This document shows positions 7,872-17,447 of a stretch of DNA of 64,000 nucleotides, one piece after another (position 1 is the stretch's first letter; each line of letters opens with the position of its first letter). The notes below the pieces were generated by a model. It made no database searches and was not told where the DNA came from. It saw only the letters and a program-made list of their open reading frames with translations. The position numbers and the translations under genes were made by a program. Origin of the DNA: Planktomarina sp. (GTDB lineage: Bacteria; Pseudomonadota; Alphaproteobacteria; Rhodobacterales; Rhodobacteraceae); NCBI GenBank assembly GCA_020630595.1, contig JAHDBC010000007.1, positions 1-64,000 of the forward strand. The letters are read 5' to 3'.

Positions 7872-10800
7872 TCAGTCCAATTCGACCAACAGATCCTTTG
7901 CATCAATCTGGCCACCAGCGGTGACGTGCACCGCCTTGATCACGGCATCGCGGTCTGCATGCAGGCCGGTTTCCATTTTCATGGCTTCGATCGTCAACAA
8001 CAGATCGCCTTCTTTCACCTCTTGCCCGGCGGCCACGGCGATGGTGGCCACAACACCGGGCATTGGCGCGCCGATATGGTTGGGGTTTGATGGGTCGGAT
8101 TTTGGCCGGCTGACGGTTTCCGCCTTTACCTTGCGGTTTGGCACGCGAATGACGCGGGGCTGACCGTTCAATTCGAAAAAGACCCGTGTGTCGCCTTCTT
8201 CGTTGGTTTCACCCACAGCCGACATGCGGATTTCCAGCGTTTTGCCGGGGTCAATTTCCGCTGTGATTTCCTGACCCGGTTCCATCCCGTAAAAGAACGT
8301 ATGGGTCGGCAGCGTGCGCACGGGGCCATAGGTTTCGTGGCGCGACATGTAATCGGTAAAGACCTTTGGATACATCAGATACCCGTTCAGATCTTCATCA
8401 TCGATGGTCTTGCCGTTCAGTTGGCCCGAAAGATCGGCGCGAACCGCGTCCAGATCAACCGGCGCCAGTTCCGAACCCGGGCGGTTTGTTGTTGGTTTTT
8501 CACCCTTCAACGCTTTTTTCTGCAGCGCCTTGGGCCAGCCACCGGGCGGTTGGCCCAGATTGCCGCGCAGCATGTCGATCACCGAATCCGGAAACGCCAC
8601 ATCTGATTTGGGGTCTTCCACATCCGCGCGGGTCAAATGCTGGCTGACCATCATCAATGCCATGTCACCCACCACTTTGGAGGATGGGGTGACCTTTACG
8701 ATGTCGCCAAACATCTGGTTCACGTCCGCATACATCTGCGCCACTTCATGCCAGCGGTCTTCCAACCCCATGGACCGCGCCTGTGCTTTCAGGTTCGTGA
8801 ACTGACCACCGGGCATTTCGTGCAGATACACTTCGGATGCGGGGGCCTGCAGGCCGCTTTCGAACGCGGCATAGTGCCCGCGCACCTGTTCCCAATAGTT
8901 AGAGATTTCGCGGATGGTGCCGATATCCAGACCCGTGTCGCGGTCTTGCCCTGCCAGCGATTCCACAATCGTGCCCAATGTGGCCTGCGATGTGTTGCCA
9001 GACAGGCTGTCCATCGCCGCATCCACCGCGTCGACCCCGGCTTCTGATGCGGCAAGGATTGTGGCACATGCGATGCCCGCCGTGTCATGGGTGTGGAAGT
9101 GGATGGGCAGGCCCACCTCTTCCTTCAGGGCCTTGATCAGGACACGGGCGGCGGCGGGTTTCAAAAGCCCCGCCATATCTTTCAGGCCCAGAACATGGGC
9201 GCCTGCCGCTTCCAGCTCTTTGGCCATGCCGACATAGTATTTCAGATCGTATTTGGCCCGATCCGGGTTCAGGATGTCACCGGTGTAACACACCGTGCCT
9301 TCGCAGACCTTGTTGTTGGCAATCACGGCGTCCATTGCGACGCGCATGTTTTCCACCCAGTTGAGCGAATCAAACACGCGAAACACATCAACGCCGGTTT
9401 CTGCGGCCTGTTTGACAAAGAACTGAACCACATTGTCAGGGTAATTGGTGTACCCCACGCCATTTGATGCGCGCAGCAGCATTTGCGTCATGATGTTGGG
9501 CATCCGCTGGCGCAAATCGCGCAGGCGTTGCCATGGGCATTCCTGCAAGAACCGATAGGCCACATCAAAAGTCGCACCGCCCCAGCATTCCATGGAAAAC
9601 AGGCCAGACATGTCAGCGGCGTATTTTGGCGCCACCTTGATCATATCGATGGACCGCATCCGCGTGGCCAAAAGCGATTGGTGCCCGTCGCGCATCGTGG
9701 TGTCTGTGATCAGCAATTGTTGCTGATCCTTCATCCAATCCGCAACAGCCTGGGGGCCCAGATCATCCAGGATGTTCTTGGTGCCATAGGGCGCCCCTTC
9801 GGCTTTCAATGCGGGGGGGCGCGGATCTTTCAAATCGGCATGGGGCAGGGCGCGGCCTGCGGTTTCCGGATGCCCGTTGACGGTGATGTCGGCCACATAG
9901 GTCAGGATTTTTGTTGCCCGGTCGCGCCGTTTCTTGAAATCAAACAGTTCGGGCGTCGTGTCGATGAATTTGGTTGTGTATTCGTAATTCAGGAACGTCG
10001 GGTGCTTCAGCAGGTTTTCGACAAATGCGATGTTGGTCGACACACCCCGGATGCGGAATTCACGCAGGGCGCGGTCCATCCGGGCAATGGCCGCTTCGGG
10101 GGTTGGCGCCCAACAGGTCACTTTTTCCAGAAGGGAATCGTAGAACCGGGTGATGACCGCGCCGGAATAGGCGGTGCCCCCATCCAGACGCACGCCCATG
10201 CCCGTTGCCCCCCGGTACGCCGTGATGCGGCCATAGTCAGGGATAAAGTTGTTGGCGGGGTCTTCGGTTGTGACCCGGCACTGAATGGCATGACCATCCA
10301 GTTTGACATCGTATTGGGATGCGGTGCCCGTGGCTTCGACCAGTGATTTGCCTTCGGCGATCAGGATCTGTGCGCGGACGATGTCGATGCCTGTCACTTC
10401 TTCGGTGACCGTATGTTCGACCTGAACGCGGGGGTTCACTTCGATGAAATAGAATTCGCCGCTGTCCATATCCATCAGGAATTCGACGGTGCCCGCGCAT
10501 TCATAGTTCACATGTTCACAGATTTTCTTGCCCAAGGCGCAAATCTGTTCGCGTTGTGTGGATGACAGATACGGGGCAGGGGCGCGTTCTACAACTTTCT
10601 GGTTGCGACGCTGCACCGAACAATCCCGTTCGTACAAATGATAGATTGCGCCGTGCTTGTCGCCCAACACTTGCACTTCCACGTGGCGGGCGCGCTGGAT
10701 CATCTTTTCCAGATACCCTTCGCCGTTGCCAAAGGCCGCTTCCGCTTCGCGCCGGCCTTCCAGCACTTTTTCTTCCAATTCGTCTGGGCCCATGATGGGG

Positions 10801-11315
10801 CGCATGCCGCGGCCGCCGCCGCCCCAAGATGCCTTTAGCATGATGGGATAGCCAACATCCTCTGCCTGTTTGCGGATCAGATCCATATCATCGCCCAGCA
10901 CGTCAGAGGCCGGAATGACGGGAACACCGGCTTCAATGGCAACCCGGCGTGCGGATGCCTTGTCGCCCAATTGGCGCATGGTTTTGGCTTTGGGGCCGAT
11001 AAAGGTGATGCCATTGTTTTCACAGGCATCCACGAATTCCGGGTTTTCTGACAACAGACCATATCCGGGGTGGATCGCATCTGCGCCGGATGCCTTGGCC
11101 ACCCGAATAATTTCTTCGATCGACAGATAGGCGGCAACAGGGCCCAAACCTTCGCCAATTTTATAGGCTTCATCCGCCTTGAACCGGTGCAGGCCCAACT
11201 TATCTTCTTCGGCATAAACGGCGACGGTCTTTTTGCCCATCTCGTTGGCGGCGCGCATCACACGGATCGCGATTTCGCCACGGTTGGCGATCAGGATTTT
11301 TTGAAATTCAGCCAT
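7872..11315 (-). CDS. pyc: Pyruvate carboxylase
   Basis: A 1147-residue biotin enzyme carboxylating pyruvate to oxaloacetate (anaplerosis). It contains a biotin carboxylase domain from residue 5 with the glycine-rich ATP-grasp loop KASWGGGGRGMR at 161-172 and FIEVNPRVQVEHTVTEE near 293-309. The carboxyltransferase TIM barrel starts near 535 (TTMRDGHQSLLATRMR), followed by the PYC/OADA tetramerisation region and a C-terminal biotinyl domain with EAMKMETG, biotinylated lysine about residue 1113. The single-chain alpha4 form has normal length. It is transcribed alone, with its own terminator. Confidence 0.97.
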   Translation of the reverse strand: MAEFQKILIANRGEIAIRVMRAANEMGKKTVAVYAEEDKLGLHRFKADEAYKIGEGLGPVAAYLSIEEIIRVAKASGADAIHPGYGLLSENPEFVDACENNGITFIGPKAKTMRQLGDKASARRVAIEAGVPVIPASDVLGDDMDLIRKQAEDVGYPIMLKASWGGGGRGMRPIMGPDELEEKVLEGRREAEAAFGNGEGYLEKMIQRARHVEVQVLGDKHGAIYHLYERDCSVQRRNQKVVERAPAPYLSSTQREQICALGKKICEHVNYECAGTVEFLMDMDSGEFYFIEVNPRVQVEHTVTEEVTGIDIVRAQILIAEGKSLVEATGTASQYDVKLDGHAIQCRVTTEDPANNFIPDYGRITAYRGATGMGVRLDGGTAYSGAVITRFYDSLLEKVTCWAPTPEAAIARMDRALREFRIRGVSTNIAFVENLLKHPTFLNYEYTTKFIDTTPELFDFKKRRDRATKILTYVADITVNGHPETAGRALPHADLKDPRPPALKAEGAPYGTKNILDDLGPQAVADWMKDQQQLLITDTTMRDGHQSLLATRMRSIDMIKVAPKYAADMSGLFSMECWGGATFDVAYRFLQECPWQRLRDLRQRMPNIMTQMLLRASNGVGYTNYPDNVVQFFVKQAAETGVDVFRVFDSLNWVENMRVAMDAVIANNKVCEGTVCYTGDILNPDRAKYDLKYYVGMAKELEAAGAHVLGLKDMAGLLKPAAARVLIKALKEEVGLPIHFHTHDTAGIACATILAASEAGVDAVDAAMDSLSGNTSQATLGTIVESLAGQDRDTGLDIGTIREISNYWEQVRGHYAAFESGLQAPASEVYLHEMPGGQFTNLKAQARSMGLEDRWHEVAQMYADVNQMFGDIVKVTPSSKVVGDMALMMVSQHLTRADVEDPKSDVAFPDSVIDMLRGNLGQPPGGWPKALQKKALKGEKPTTNRPGSELAPVDLDAVRADLSGQLNGKTIDDEDLNGYLMYPKVFTDYMSRHETYGPVRTLPTHTFFYGMEPGQEITAEIDPGKTLEIRMSAVGETNEEGDTRVFFELNGQPRVIRVPNRKVKAETVSRPKSDPSNPNHIGAPMPGVVATIAVAAGQEVKEGDLLLTIEAMKMETGLHADRDAVIKAVHVTAGGQIDAKDLLVELD

Positions 11316-11423
11316 GGATAACGTCCCCCATACAGCCAGTGGTCCTGCGGATGCGCATCCCTAAGAACGATTGACGCAGATGACAACACGTAGTTCTGGG
11401 TAGTTAGCGCCCCCATTCCAAAT

Positions 11424-11459
11424 AAAAAGACCCAAGCCGAGGGGGTGGCTTGGGTCTTT
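11424..11459 (-). terminator. Terminator after the 95-residue secreted ORF
   Basis: A 13-bp perfect stem (AAAGACCCAAGCC / GGCTTGGGTCTTT) with an 8-nt loop. On the minus strand five T follow, whereas the plus strand has only three, so the main direction is minus. Confidence 0.85.
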
Positions 11460-11505
11460 GGTGACCTGGAAATTGGGACGAGTGACCAGGTCTGGGGATA
11501 AAAAC

Positions 11506-11793
11506 CTATTGTGCCGGGGGTGGCACCGGGTTGGGCAATGGCACCTGACAAACGTCAGCAACATGGGCGCAAAACTGAAGTTGACTTGCCCCTGCCACCT
11601 GATCGCTTTGATCAGATGGCAGGGTCAGGGCAAGCTGAACAACACCGGTGGGGGCAAAGGTTTGCTTGGTGCCTTCAGCTATTTCGATCGCGGGGTCTTC
11701 GGCGGTCGCATAAGCGGATGCGGCTGTCATCGCACCGTAGCCCAGCAAAAATGCGGCCATGCCACCAAATGTAATCTTGATCCGATCAGACAT
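11506..11793 (-). CDS. Small secreted or membrane-anchored protein, unknown
   Basis: A 95-residue protein with an N-terminal hydrophobic segment (about residues 8-28, ending ASAYA), so exported or anchored. A short extracytoplasmic part has two cysteines (FCAHVADVC) and a proline-rich end (PLPNPVPPPAQ). A GGGGAAACAG ribosome site precedes the ATG. It lies 57 bases downstream of the hydroxy-acid dehydrogenase and is closed by a strong terminator, so the two may share a transcript. I recognise no family. Confidence 0.6.
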   Translation of the reverse strand: MSDRIKITFGGMAAFLLGYGAMTAASAYATAEDPAIEIAEGTKQTFAPTGVVQLALTLPSDQSDQVAGASQLQFCAHVADVCQVPLPNPVPPPAQ

Positions 11794-11850
11794 CTGTTTC
11801 CCCTTGGTTCGATATCAAACGCACCACATCCCAAAGGGTTCCCAAAAAAA

Positions 11851-12996
11851 TCAGAAAAAAGTTGTATCCCGCAATTCGGGGATTTTTGCGGCCCCGATCT
11901 GGACCATATTTGTGGTCAGATCATCTGCCAGCAGGGCCTGCAAATGTGCCGGACCCGCTGCACCCAATGCGCCCAGGGCATAATGCCATGCGCGTCCCAG
12001 CATGATGAAATCCGCCCCAAGCGCCAGCGCGCGCATCATATCCATCCCGCCTTCGATGCCGCTGTCAAAGATGATCGGCAAATCGGTCGCCTGTCGCACG
12101 CGGGGCAGCATCGTGATGGCAGCAGGGGCACCGGCCAGCTGACGCCCAGCGTGGTTTGACACCCAAACGGCATCCACGCCCAGCCCCGCAAGGGGGGCGG
12201 CGTCATCCGGATGCATCACGCCTTTGACAATCAACGGCCCGTCCCAATGGGCACGCAGCCAATCAATATAGCTGTGATCGGGGGCAGTGCGCAGCACATA
12301 GCCCACATGTGCGTTTGACGGCAGATTGCCCATGTCACCCAAAACCTGTTCGGCATAGGCGTCGATCATCTTCATCCGTGGCATGCCGGTTTTCAGGGTC
12401 TGGATGGCCCAGGTTGGCCGCAGTGCCACCTGTGCCAGCAAGCGCGGTGTCAGTTTGGGTGGCTGTGTCAGCCCGCCCCGGATTTGCCGTTCCCGCCGCG
12501 ATGGGGCCGGAACGTCAATCGTGACCACAAGCGTTGAAAATCCCGCTGCCTTGACCCGGTTCAGCATATCGGTCCGAATGGCTTCGTCGCGCGGGGGGTA
12601 CATCTGAAACCACCCGTGATCGCCCAAATATGGGGCGACATCTTCTGGGGTTTGGGTCGCCACCGTCGAAATCGCATAGGGGATGCCCGCGTCTGCCCCA
12701 TGCCGTGCCAGCGTCTTTTCGGCATTGGGCCAAATCAACCCAGACATCCCGACAGGCGCAATGCCAAAGGGAACGGGATAGGATTGACCCAGAAAATCTG
12801 TCGTCAGATCCGGTGCTACTTCGCCTTTCAGACCGCGCGGACAAAACAGGATATCGTCCAGCGCAGACCGATTGCGATGAAGTGTAGATTCGTCGCCCGT
12901 CGCACTGTCCAGATATTCCCAAACAAAATGGGGAATGCGTTTGCGCGCAGCCGTGCGCAGATCAGAAACAGCGGGAAGGTTCTTTGGATGTGCCAT
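11851..12996 (-). CDS. FMN-dependent 2-hydroxy-acid dehydrogenase (LldD-like)
   Basis: A 381-residue FMN TIM-barrel enzyme that oxidises an L-2-hydroxy acid such as lactate to the 2-keto acid. Seen in order: NLPAVSDLRTAARKRIPHFVWEYLDSATGDE (the family N-terminal signature), PFGIAPVGMSGL, the FMN region VVTIDVPAPSRRERQIRGG, the catalytic His/Arg motif SNHAGRQ, and IIFDSGIEGGMDMMRALALGADFIMLGRA. L-lactate dehydrogenase is the best guess, but mandelate- or glycolate-type substrates are possible. The start at 12996 has no Shine-Dalgarno sequence and directly abuts a LacI-type palindrome. Confidence 0.85.
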   Translation of the reverse strand: MAHPKNLPAVSDLRTAARKRIPHFVWEYLDSATGDESTLHRNRSALDDILFCPRGLKGEVAPDLTTDFLGQSYPVPFGIAPVGMSGLIWPNAEKTLARHGADAGIPYAISTVATQTPEDVAPYLGDHGWFQMYPPRDEAIRTDMLNRVKAAGFSTLVVTIDVPAPSRRERQIRGGLTQPPKLTPRLLAQVALRPTWAIQTLKTGMPRMKMIDAYAEQVLGDMGNLPSNAHVGYVLRTAPDHSYIDWLRAHWDGPLIVKGVMHPDDAAPLAGLGVDAVWVSNHAGRQLAGAPAAITMLPRVRQATDLPIIFDSGIEGGMDMMRALALGADFIMLGRAWHYALGALGAAGPAHLQALLADDLTTNMVQIGAAKIPELRDTTFF

Positions 12997-12997
12997 A

Positions 12998-13011
12998 TGT
13001 AAGCGTTTACA
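12998..13011. promoter_or_regulatory. LacI-type operator-like palindrome at the hydroxy-acid dehydrogenase start
   Basis: TGTAAGCGTTTACA is a 14-bp near-perfect palindrome (one central mismatch) with the central CG typical of LacI-family sites (TGTAAnCGnTTACA). It ends one base before the start codon at 12996, so a bound repressor would block initiation, and no ribosome site fits between. Confidence 0.6.
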
Positions 13012-13050
13012 TTTCTGCCCGCGCGCTGTCCACGGCGAAAAATTCATGCT

Positions 13051-13065
13051 GAACAGAAGGCGAAC
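13051..13065. promoter_or_regulatory. SOS box (LexA site) upstream of uvrD
   Basis: GAAC-N7-GAAC, the complement of GTTC-N7-GTTC, is the direct-repeat LexA site established for alphaproteobacteria. It is exact and lies 41 bases upstream of the uvrD ATG. A lexA gene of matching type lies at the other end of this window. Confidence 0.82.
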
Positions 13066-13106
13066 AAATCTTTTACTTATGCGGGATTGGCGATAGGTTG
13101 TCGGAC

Positions 13107-15500
13107 ATGAGCAGTTTTGATGAATTCGATGCGTTTGAAGCAGCCGCCAAGCCAAAGCTTTCCGAAATGGCGATGGCGGCCCGCCCAACGCGGTATCTGG
13201 ACAGTTTGAACCCGGCACAACGCGAAGCCGTTGAACAGATCAACGGTCCTGTTTTGATGCTGGCAGGGGCCGGCACCGGCAAGACCAAGGCGTTGACCAC
13301 ACGCATCGCGCATTTGTTGAACACGGGGCATGCACGGCCCAATGAAATCCTGTCCGTCACTTTCACCAACAAAGCCGCGCGGGAAATGAAAAACCGTGTT
13401 GCCGCCCTGATCGGGCAGGTGGAAGGCATGCCATGGATGGGCACGTTCCATTCGATCTGCGTGAAACTGTTGCGGCGGCACGCGGAACTGGTGGGGCTAA
13501 AGTCCAATTTCACGATTTTGGATACTGATGATCAGATCAGATTGCTGAAACAGCTGATCGCGGCATCAAATCTGGACGAAAAGCGTTGGCCGGCCCGTCA
13601 ATTGTCATCGCTGATTGATGGCTGGAAAAACCGCGCTTGGACGCCCCAACAGGTGCCCGCATCCGAAGGGTCTGCCTTTAATCACATGGGCACGGACCTG
13701 TACGAACAGTATCAGATCCGTCTGCGGGAACTGAATGCCTGCGATTTTGGTGATCTGCTTTTGCATATGGTCACGATTTTCCAGACCCGCGAAGATGTGC
13801 TGGCGCAATATCAACGCTGGTTCAAATATATCCTCGTTGACGAATATCAGGATACGAACGTGGCCCAATACCTGTGGCTGCGGTTGTTGGCACAGGGCCA
13901 CCAAAACATCTGCTGTGTCGGGGACGATGATCAGTCGATCTATGGCTGGCGCGGGGCCGAAGTGGGCAACATCCTGCGCTTCGAAAAGGATTTTCCGGGG
14001 GCGCATGTGGTGCGTCTGGAACAGAACTATCGGTCGACCCATCATATTCTTGCCGCCGCGTCCGGTGTGATTGACGCCAACGAAGGGCGTTTGGGCAAAA
14101 CCCTGTGGACCGACAAAACCGAAGGCGAAAAGGTTCGCCTGATTGGCCATTGGGATGGCGAAGAAGAGGCGCGCTGGATCGGGGACGAAATCGAAGCCTC
14201 GCAATCCGGGACCCGGGGCATGCGCCCCATGGGATTGGAAGACATGGCAATCCTTGTGCGGGCGTCCCACCAGATGCGCGCGTTCGAAGACCGGTTTTTG
14301 ACCATTGGTCTGCCCTATCGCGTGATCGGTGGCCCGCGATTCTATGAACGGATGGAGATCAGGGATGCCATGGCCTATTTCCGGCTGGCAGTATCAACCG
14401 AAGACGATCTGGCCTTTGAACGGGTGGTCAACACCCCCAAGCGGGGACTGGGGCCCAAAGCAATCGAAAAGATCCAACAGGCCGCCCGTGCCAATGGCGT
14501 GTCGTTGTTGGAAGGCGCGCGGATCATTGTCATGTCCAAAGGCATTGGCGGCAAAGGTGGCGCGGCGCTGAAAGAATTCGTGGATGGTATCGATCGATGG
14601 CACGCCCAGGTGCGCGACGAAGCCGACACACACTATGAAACCGCGCAGATGATCCTGGACGAATCCGGCTACACCGCCCATTGGCAGAACGACAAAACGC
14701 CAGAGGCACCGGGACGGTTGGAAAACCTGAAAGAACTGGTCAAGGCGCTGGAAGAATTTGAAAACCTGCAGGGGTTTCTGGAACACGTATCGCTGGTGAT
14801 GGACAATGACAAAGACGCCGATGGCGCGAAAGTCAGCATCATGACCCTGCACGCGGCCAAGGGGCTTGAATTTCCACAGGTGTTCCTGCCCGGCTGGGAA
14901 GATGGGTTGTTTCCGTCGCAACGGTCCATGGATGAAAGTGGCCTGAAGGGGTTGGAAGAAGAACGCCGGCTTGCCTATGTTGGCATCACGCGGGCCGAAG
15001 AACTGTGCACGATCAGCTTTGCGGCAAACCGCCGTGTGTTCGGCCAATGGCAATCGTCGCTGCCGTCGCGGTTTATTGATGAACTTCCCGCCGATCACGT
15101 GGATGTGCTGACGCCGCCGGGCCTTTATGGTGGCGGCTATGGGGCGGCGGGAATGGCGGGGCAGGCCAGCCCGGCCATGCAGGGCGCTGCGGCCAGTGAT
15201 ATCTTTGAAAAAGCCAGCAAGGCTGATGTCTACAATTCGCCGGGGTGGAAACGGCTGCAAGCCAATGCTGCAAACCGGGGCATGTCGATGCCATCGGAAG
15301 CCAAGAATATGACCATAGATATGTCCGCCATCAGCGCGTACACCGTCGGGGACCGCGTGTTTCACCAAAAATTTGGCTATGGTGAGGTGATGCATATTGA
15401 AGGCGACAAATTGGAAATTGAATTTGACAAGGCCGGGACCAAAAATGTGGTTGCGAAATTCGTGACTTCGGCCGCTGCCGCTGACGATGTGCCGTTTTGA
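13107..15500 (+). CDS. uvrD: DNA helicase UvrD/PcrA (superfamily 1)
   Basis: A 797-residue ATP-dependent 3'-5' DNA helicase for nucleotide excision and mismatch repair. The SF1A motifs are all present: Walker A AGAGTGKT at 53-60, VDEYQDTN near 245, CVGDDDQSIYGWRGAE, VRLEQNYRS, TLHAAKGLEFPQVFLPGWEDG and EERRLAYVGITRAEE. The C-terminal Tudor-like tail (VGDRVFHQKFGYGEV) is typical of PcrA/UvrD and contacts RNA polymerase in other bacteria. ATG 13107 is preferred to the TTG nine bases upstream. An SOS box precedes it, so LexA control is likely. Confidence 0.96.
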   Translation: MSSFDEFDAFEAAAKPKLSEMAMAARPTRYLDSLNPAQREAVEQINGPVLMLAGAGTGKTKALTTRIAHLLNTGHARPNEILSVTFTNKAAREMKNRVAALIGQVEGMPWMGTFHSICVKLLRRHAELVGLKSNFTILDTDDQIRLLKQLIAASNLDEKRWPARQLSSLIDGWKNRAWTPQQVPASEGSAFNHMGTDLYEQYQIRLRELNACDFGDLLLHMVTIFQTREDVLAQYQRWFKYILVDEYQDTNVAQYLWLRLLAQGHQNICCVGDDDQSIYGWRGAEVGNILRFEKDFPGAHVVRLEQNYRSTHHILAAASGVIDANEGRLGKTLWTDKTEGEKVRLIGHWDGEEEARWIGDEIEASQSGTRGMRPMGLEDMAILVRASHQMRAFEDRFLTIGLPYRVIGGPRFYERMEIRDAMAYFRLAVSTEDDLAFERVVNTPKRGLGPKAIEKIQQAARANGVSLLEGARIIVMSKGIGGKGGAALKEFVDGIDRWHAQVRDEADTHYETAQMILDESGYTAHWQNDKTPEAPGRLENLKELVKALEEFENLQGFLEHVSLVMDNDKDADGAKVSIMTLHAAKGLEFPQVFLPGWEDGLFPSQRSMDESGLKGLEEERRLAYVGITRAEELCTISFAANRRVFGQWQSSLPSRFIDELPADHVDVLTPPGLYGGGYGAAGMAGQASPAMQGAAASDIFEKASKADVYNSPGWKRLQANAANRGMSMPSEAKNMTIDMSAISAYTVGDRVFHQKFGYGEVMHIEGDKLEIEFDKAGTKNVVAKFVTSAAAADDVPF

Positions 15501-15501
15501 C

Positions 15502-16788
15502 ATGATCGCAAACGAAAACCCTGTCATCGCAGATTCGCTGTGGACGGCCACGGCCAACGAAAGCCCGGTGTTTCCCAGTCTGCAAGGCGCAGAAACAGCG
15601 GATGTCGCGATCATTGGTGCGGGCTTTACCGGATTGTCTGCGGCGCTGCACATCGCCCAGTCCGGCCAATCGGTCATTGTTGTTGATGCTGAAACCCCCG
15701 GCTGGGGCGCATCGGGGCGCAATGGCGGGCAGGTCAACCCGGGTCTGATCGAAAACCCAGATGTCATTTCGCAGTATTATGGCCGGATGCAGGGGCATAG
15801 GGCGATCACCGCAGCCGGGAACGCGGGGGCCCGCGTGTTTGATCTGATCCGGCAACACGACATTGCCTGTGATCCGAAACAGGTTGGATGGGTGCAAGCC
15901 GCCCATTCAGAAGACGGGGCCGAAACATTGGCCACGAAACGGGCGGCATGGGACCGCGTTGGTGTGCCATTGCAGCATCTGGCGGGGGCTGATCTGCACA
16001 CGTTGATGGGATCAGATGCCTATGTCAGCGGCATTCGCGATCCACGCGGCGGCAATCTGCACCCATTGAATTACGCGCTGGGCCTTGCACAGGCCGCGCA
16101 CAAGGCGGGGGCGCAGATCTTTGCCCAGTCGCCTGTTGTCGCAATGATCCCCGAAGGCGGGGCAACGACATTGAAAACAGCCGCAGGCACAATCACAGCC
16201 GGAAAGGTGCTGATTTGCACCAACGGTTATTCCGGCAACTGGATGCCAAAGGTCGCGCAATCCGTGATCCCGGTGCGGTCGGTTCAGGTGGCAACCGCGC
16301 CCTTGGGCGACAATATTTCCGGATCCATTCTGCCCGGCGGGCATTCCGTGTCTGATACCCGGGGCCTGTTGCTGTATTTTCGCAAAGGGCCGGGGGGACG
16401 GTTCATCATGGGGGGACGGGGTGCCTATGGCAATCGCGGAACCCGTGTCGCCCAAGAAGAACTGCGTCAGGTCAGTCTTCAGATCTTTCCACAGCTAAAG
16501 GGGCAGGGGTGGGACCATGCATGGGGTGGGTTCATCGCATCCACCCCCGACCATTTTCCCCGCCTGATGGAAATTGCGCCCAATGTGATCGCCGGTTTGG
16601 GCTATAATGGCCGTGGCGTTGCGATGGCAACCGAAATGGGGGTGCAGTTGGCGCGCTGGGCCGGGGATGATGTTGAATTGGATTTCCCAATCACGGGCCC
16701 CAAACCCATCACGCTGCACCGTTTTGCAAAATGGGGTGTTACCTTCGAAGTGGCGCGGCGCAAATTTCTGGATCGGCGGGCACGTTAG
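15502..16788 (+). CDS. FAD-dependent amine oxidase, DAO family (PuuB-like)
   Basis: A 428-residue flavoprotein of the D-amino-acid oxidase fold. The dinucleotide-binding motif VAIIGAGFTGLSAAL is at about residues 34-48, preceded by the 30-residue N-terminal extension with SLWTAT seen in gamma-glutamylputrescine oxidase-like proteins. GWGASGRNGGQVNPGL contacts the flavin, and GLGYNGRGVAMATEMG is the C-terminal FAD motif. It likely oxidises an amino acid or polyamine derivative. The start at 15502 lies one base after the uvrD stop; ATG 15487 overlaps uvrD and is an alternative. Tail-to-tail with the LysE-type exporter. Confidence 0.8.
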   Translation: MIANENPVIADSLWTATANESPVFPSLQGAETADVAIIGAGFTGLSAALHIAQSGQSVIVVDAETPGWGASGRNGGQVNPGLIENPDVISQYYGRMQGHRAITAAGNAGARVFDLIRQHDIACDPKQVGWVQAAHSEDGAETLATKRAAWDRVGVPLQHLAGADLHTLMGSDAYVSGIRDPRGGNLHPLNYALGLAQAAHKAGAQIFAQSPVVAMIPEGGATTLKTAAGTITAGKVLICTNGYSGNWMPKVAQSVIPVRSVQVATAPLGDNISGSILPGGHSVSDTRGLLLYFRKGPGGRFIMGGRGAYGNRGTRVAQEELRQVSLQIFPQLKGQGWDHAWGGFIASTPDHFPRLMEIAPNVIAGLGYNGRGVAMATEMGVQLARWAGDDVELDFPITGPKPITLHRFAKWGVTFEVARRKFLDRRAR

Positions 16789-17447
16789 TTCTGACCGGTC
16801 TGCACCATGCCTTGCAGCGCGCGCGCAGCGCCAGCCTGATCAGCGTCATGGGGAAACAGGATCGGGTACAGCGACGCCACCAGCAGGACTGCCATGGTCC
16901 AGTTGAACAGGCGCAGCCGTCCGGGCGTATTCAGATACCGACGCACCTGCACCCCCAACCATGCCCAAATCGTGATGCACGGCAGGTTGATCGCCCCAAA
17001 GACCAAAGCGACCAACAAAACCCCGACAATCCGCTGATCGTCATTGACGTAAAGCGTGATCGCGCTGAGCGCCATCATCCATGCCTTTGGATTGACCCAT
17101 TGAAAGGCCGCTGCCTGCAGGAATGTGAATGGCGTGCCTGCCTCTGCCCCGCTGTCCAGTTTTGGTGCAGCGGTGGCGATTTTCCACGACAGGTACAACA
17201 GATAGATCACAGACCCGATCATCAAGACTGTGTGCATAATGGGCAGGACTTCGAATATTCCGGCCAGCCCAAAGCCCACCAGAACGATCATCACGGTAAA
17301 TCCAATGGCAATGCCCAACATGTGGGGCAAGGATCGGCGCAGGCCGAAATTGGCCCCGCTGGCCAGCAACATCATGTTGTTGGGACCGGGGGTGATGGAA
17401 CTGACAAAGGCAAAGCCGACAAAGGCGAATAGGATTGTGCTGGTCAT
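16785..17447 (-). CDS. LysE-family amino-acid exporter
   Basis: A 220-residue inner-membrane protein with about six membrane segments. The N-terminal signature SSITPGPNNMMLLASGANFGLRRSLPHMLGIAIGF and the central FQWVNPKAWMMAL are typical of the LysE/RhtB superfamily, which exports amino acids or derivatives by proton exchange. ATG 17447 is chosen; a GTG three codons earlier is possible. It is divergent from an Lrp/AsnC regulator 73 bases away, a pairing that usually means substrate-dependent control of export. Its stop overlaps the oxidase gene by four bases. Confidence 0.85.
   Translation of the reverse strand: MTSTILFAFVGFAFVSSITPGPNNMMLLASGANFGLRRSLPHMLGIAIGFTVMIVLVGFGLAGIFEVLPIMHTVLMIGSVIYLLYLSWKIATAAPKLDSGAEAGTPFTFLQAAAFQWVNPKAWMMALSAITLYVNDDQRIVGVLLVALVFGAINLPCITIWAWLGVQVRRYLNTPGRLRLFNWTMAVLLVASLYPILFPHDADQAGAARALQGMVQTGQN

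Noticed and set aside
9483-10346. 287-codon plus-strand frame within pyc
   Set aside because: It is antisense to the biotin carboxylase and carboxyltransferase domains and has no motif or ribosome site.
11424-11459. Second cuckoo-type hairpin
   Set aside because: The stem starts with a similar AAAGACCC, but the minus-strand loop is ACCCCCTC without CTCCTCCC. It is an ordinary terminator.
14394-15767. 457-codon open frame on the minus strand across the end of uvrD
   Set aside because: It is antisense to the conserved helicase motifs, with low-complexity His/Arg/Pro composition typical of shadow frames.
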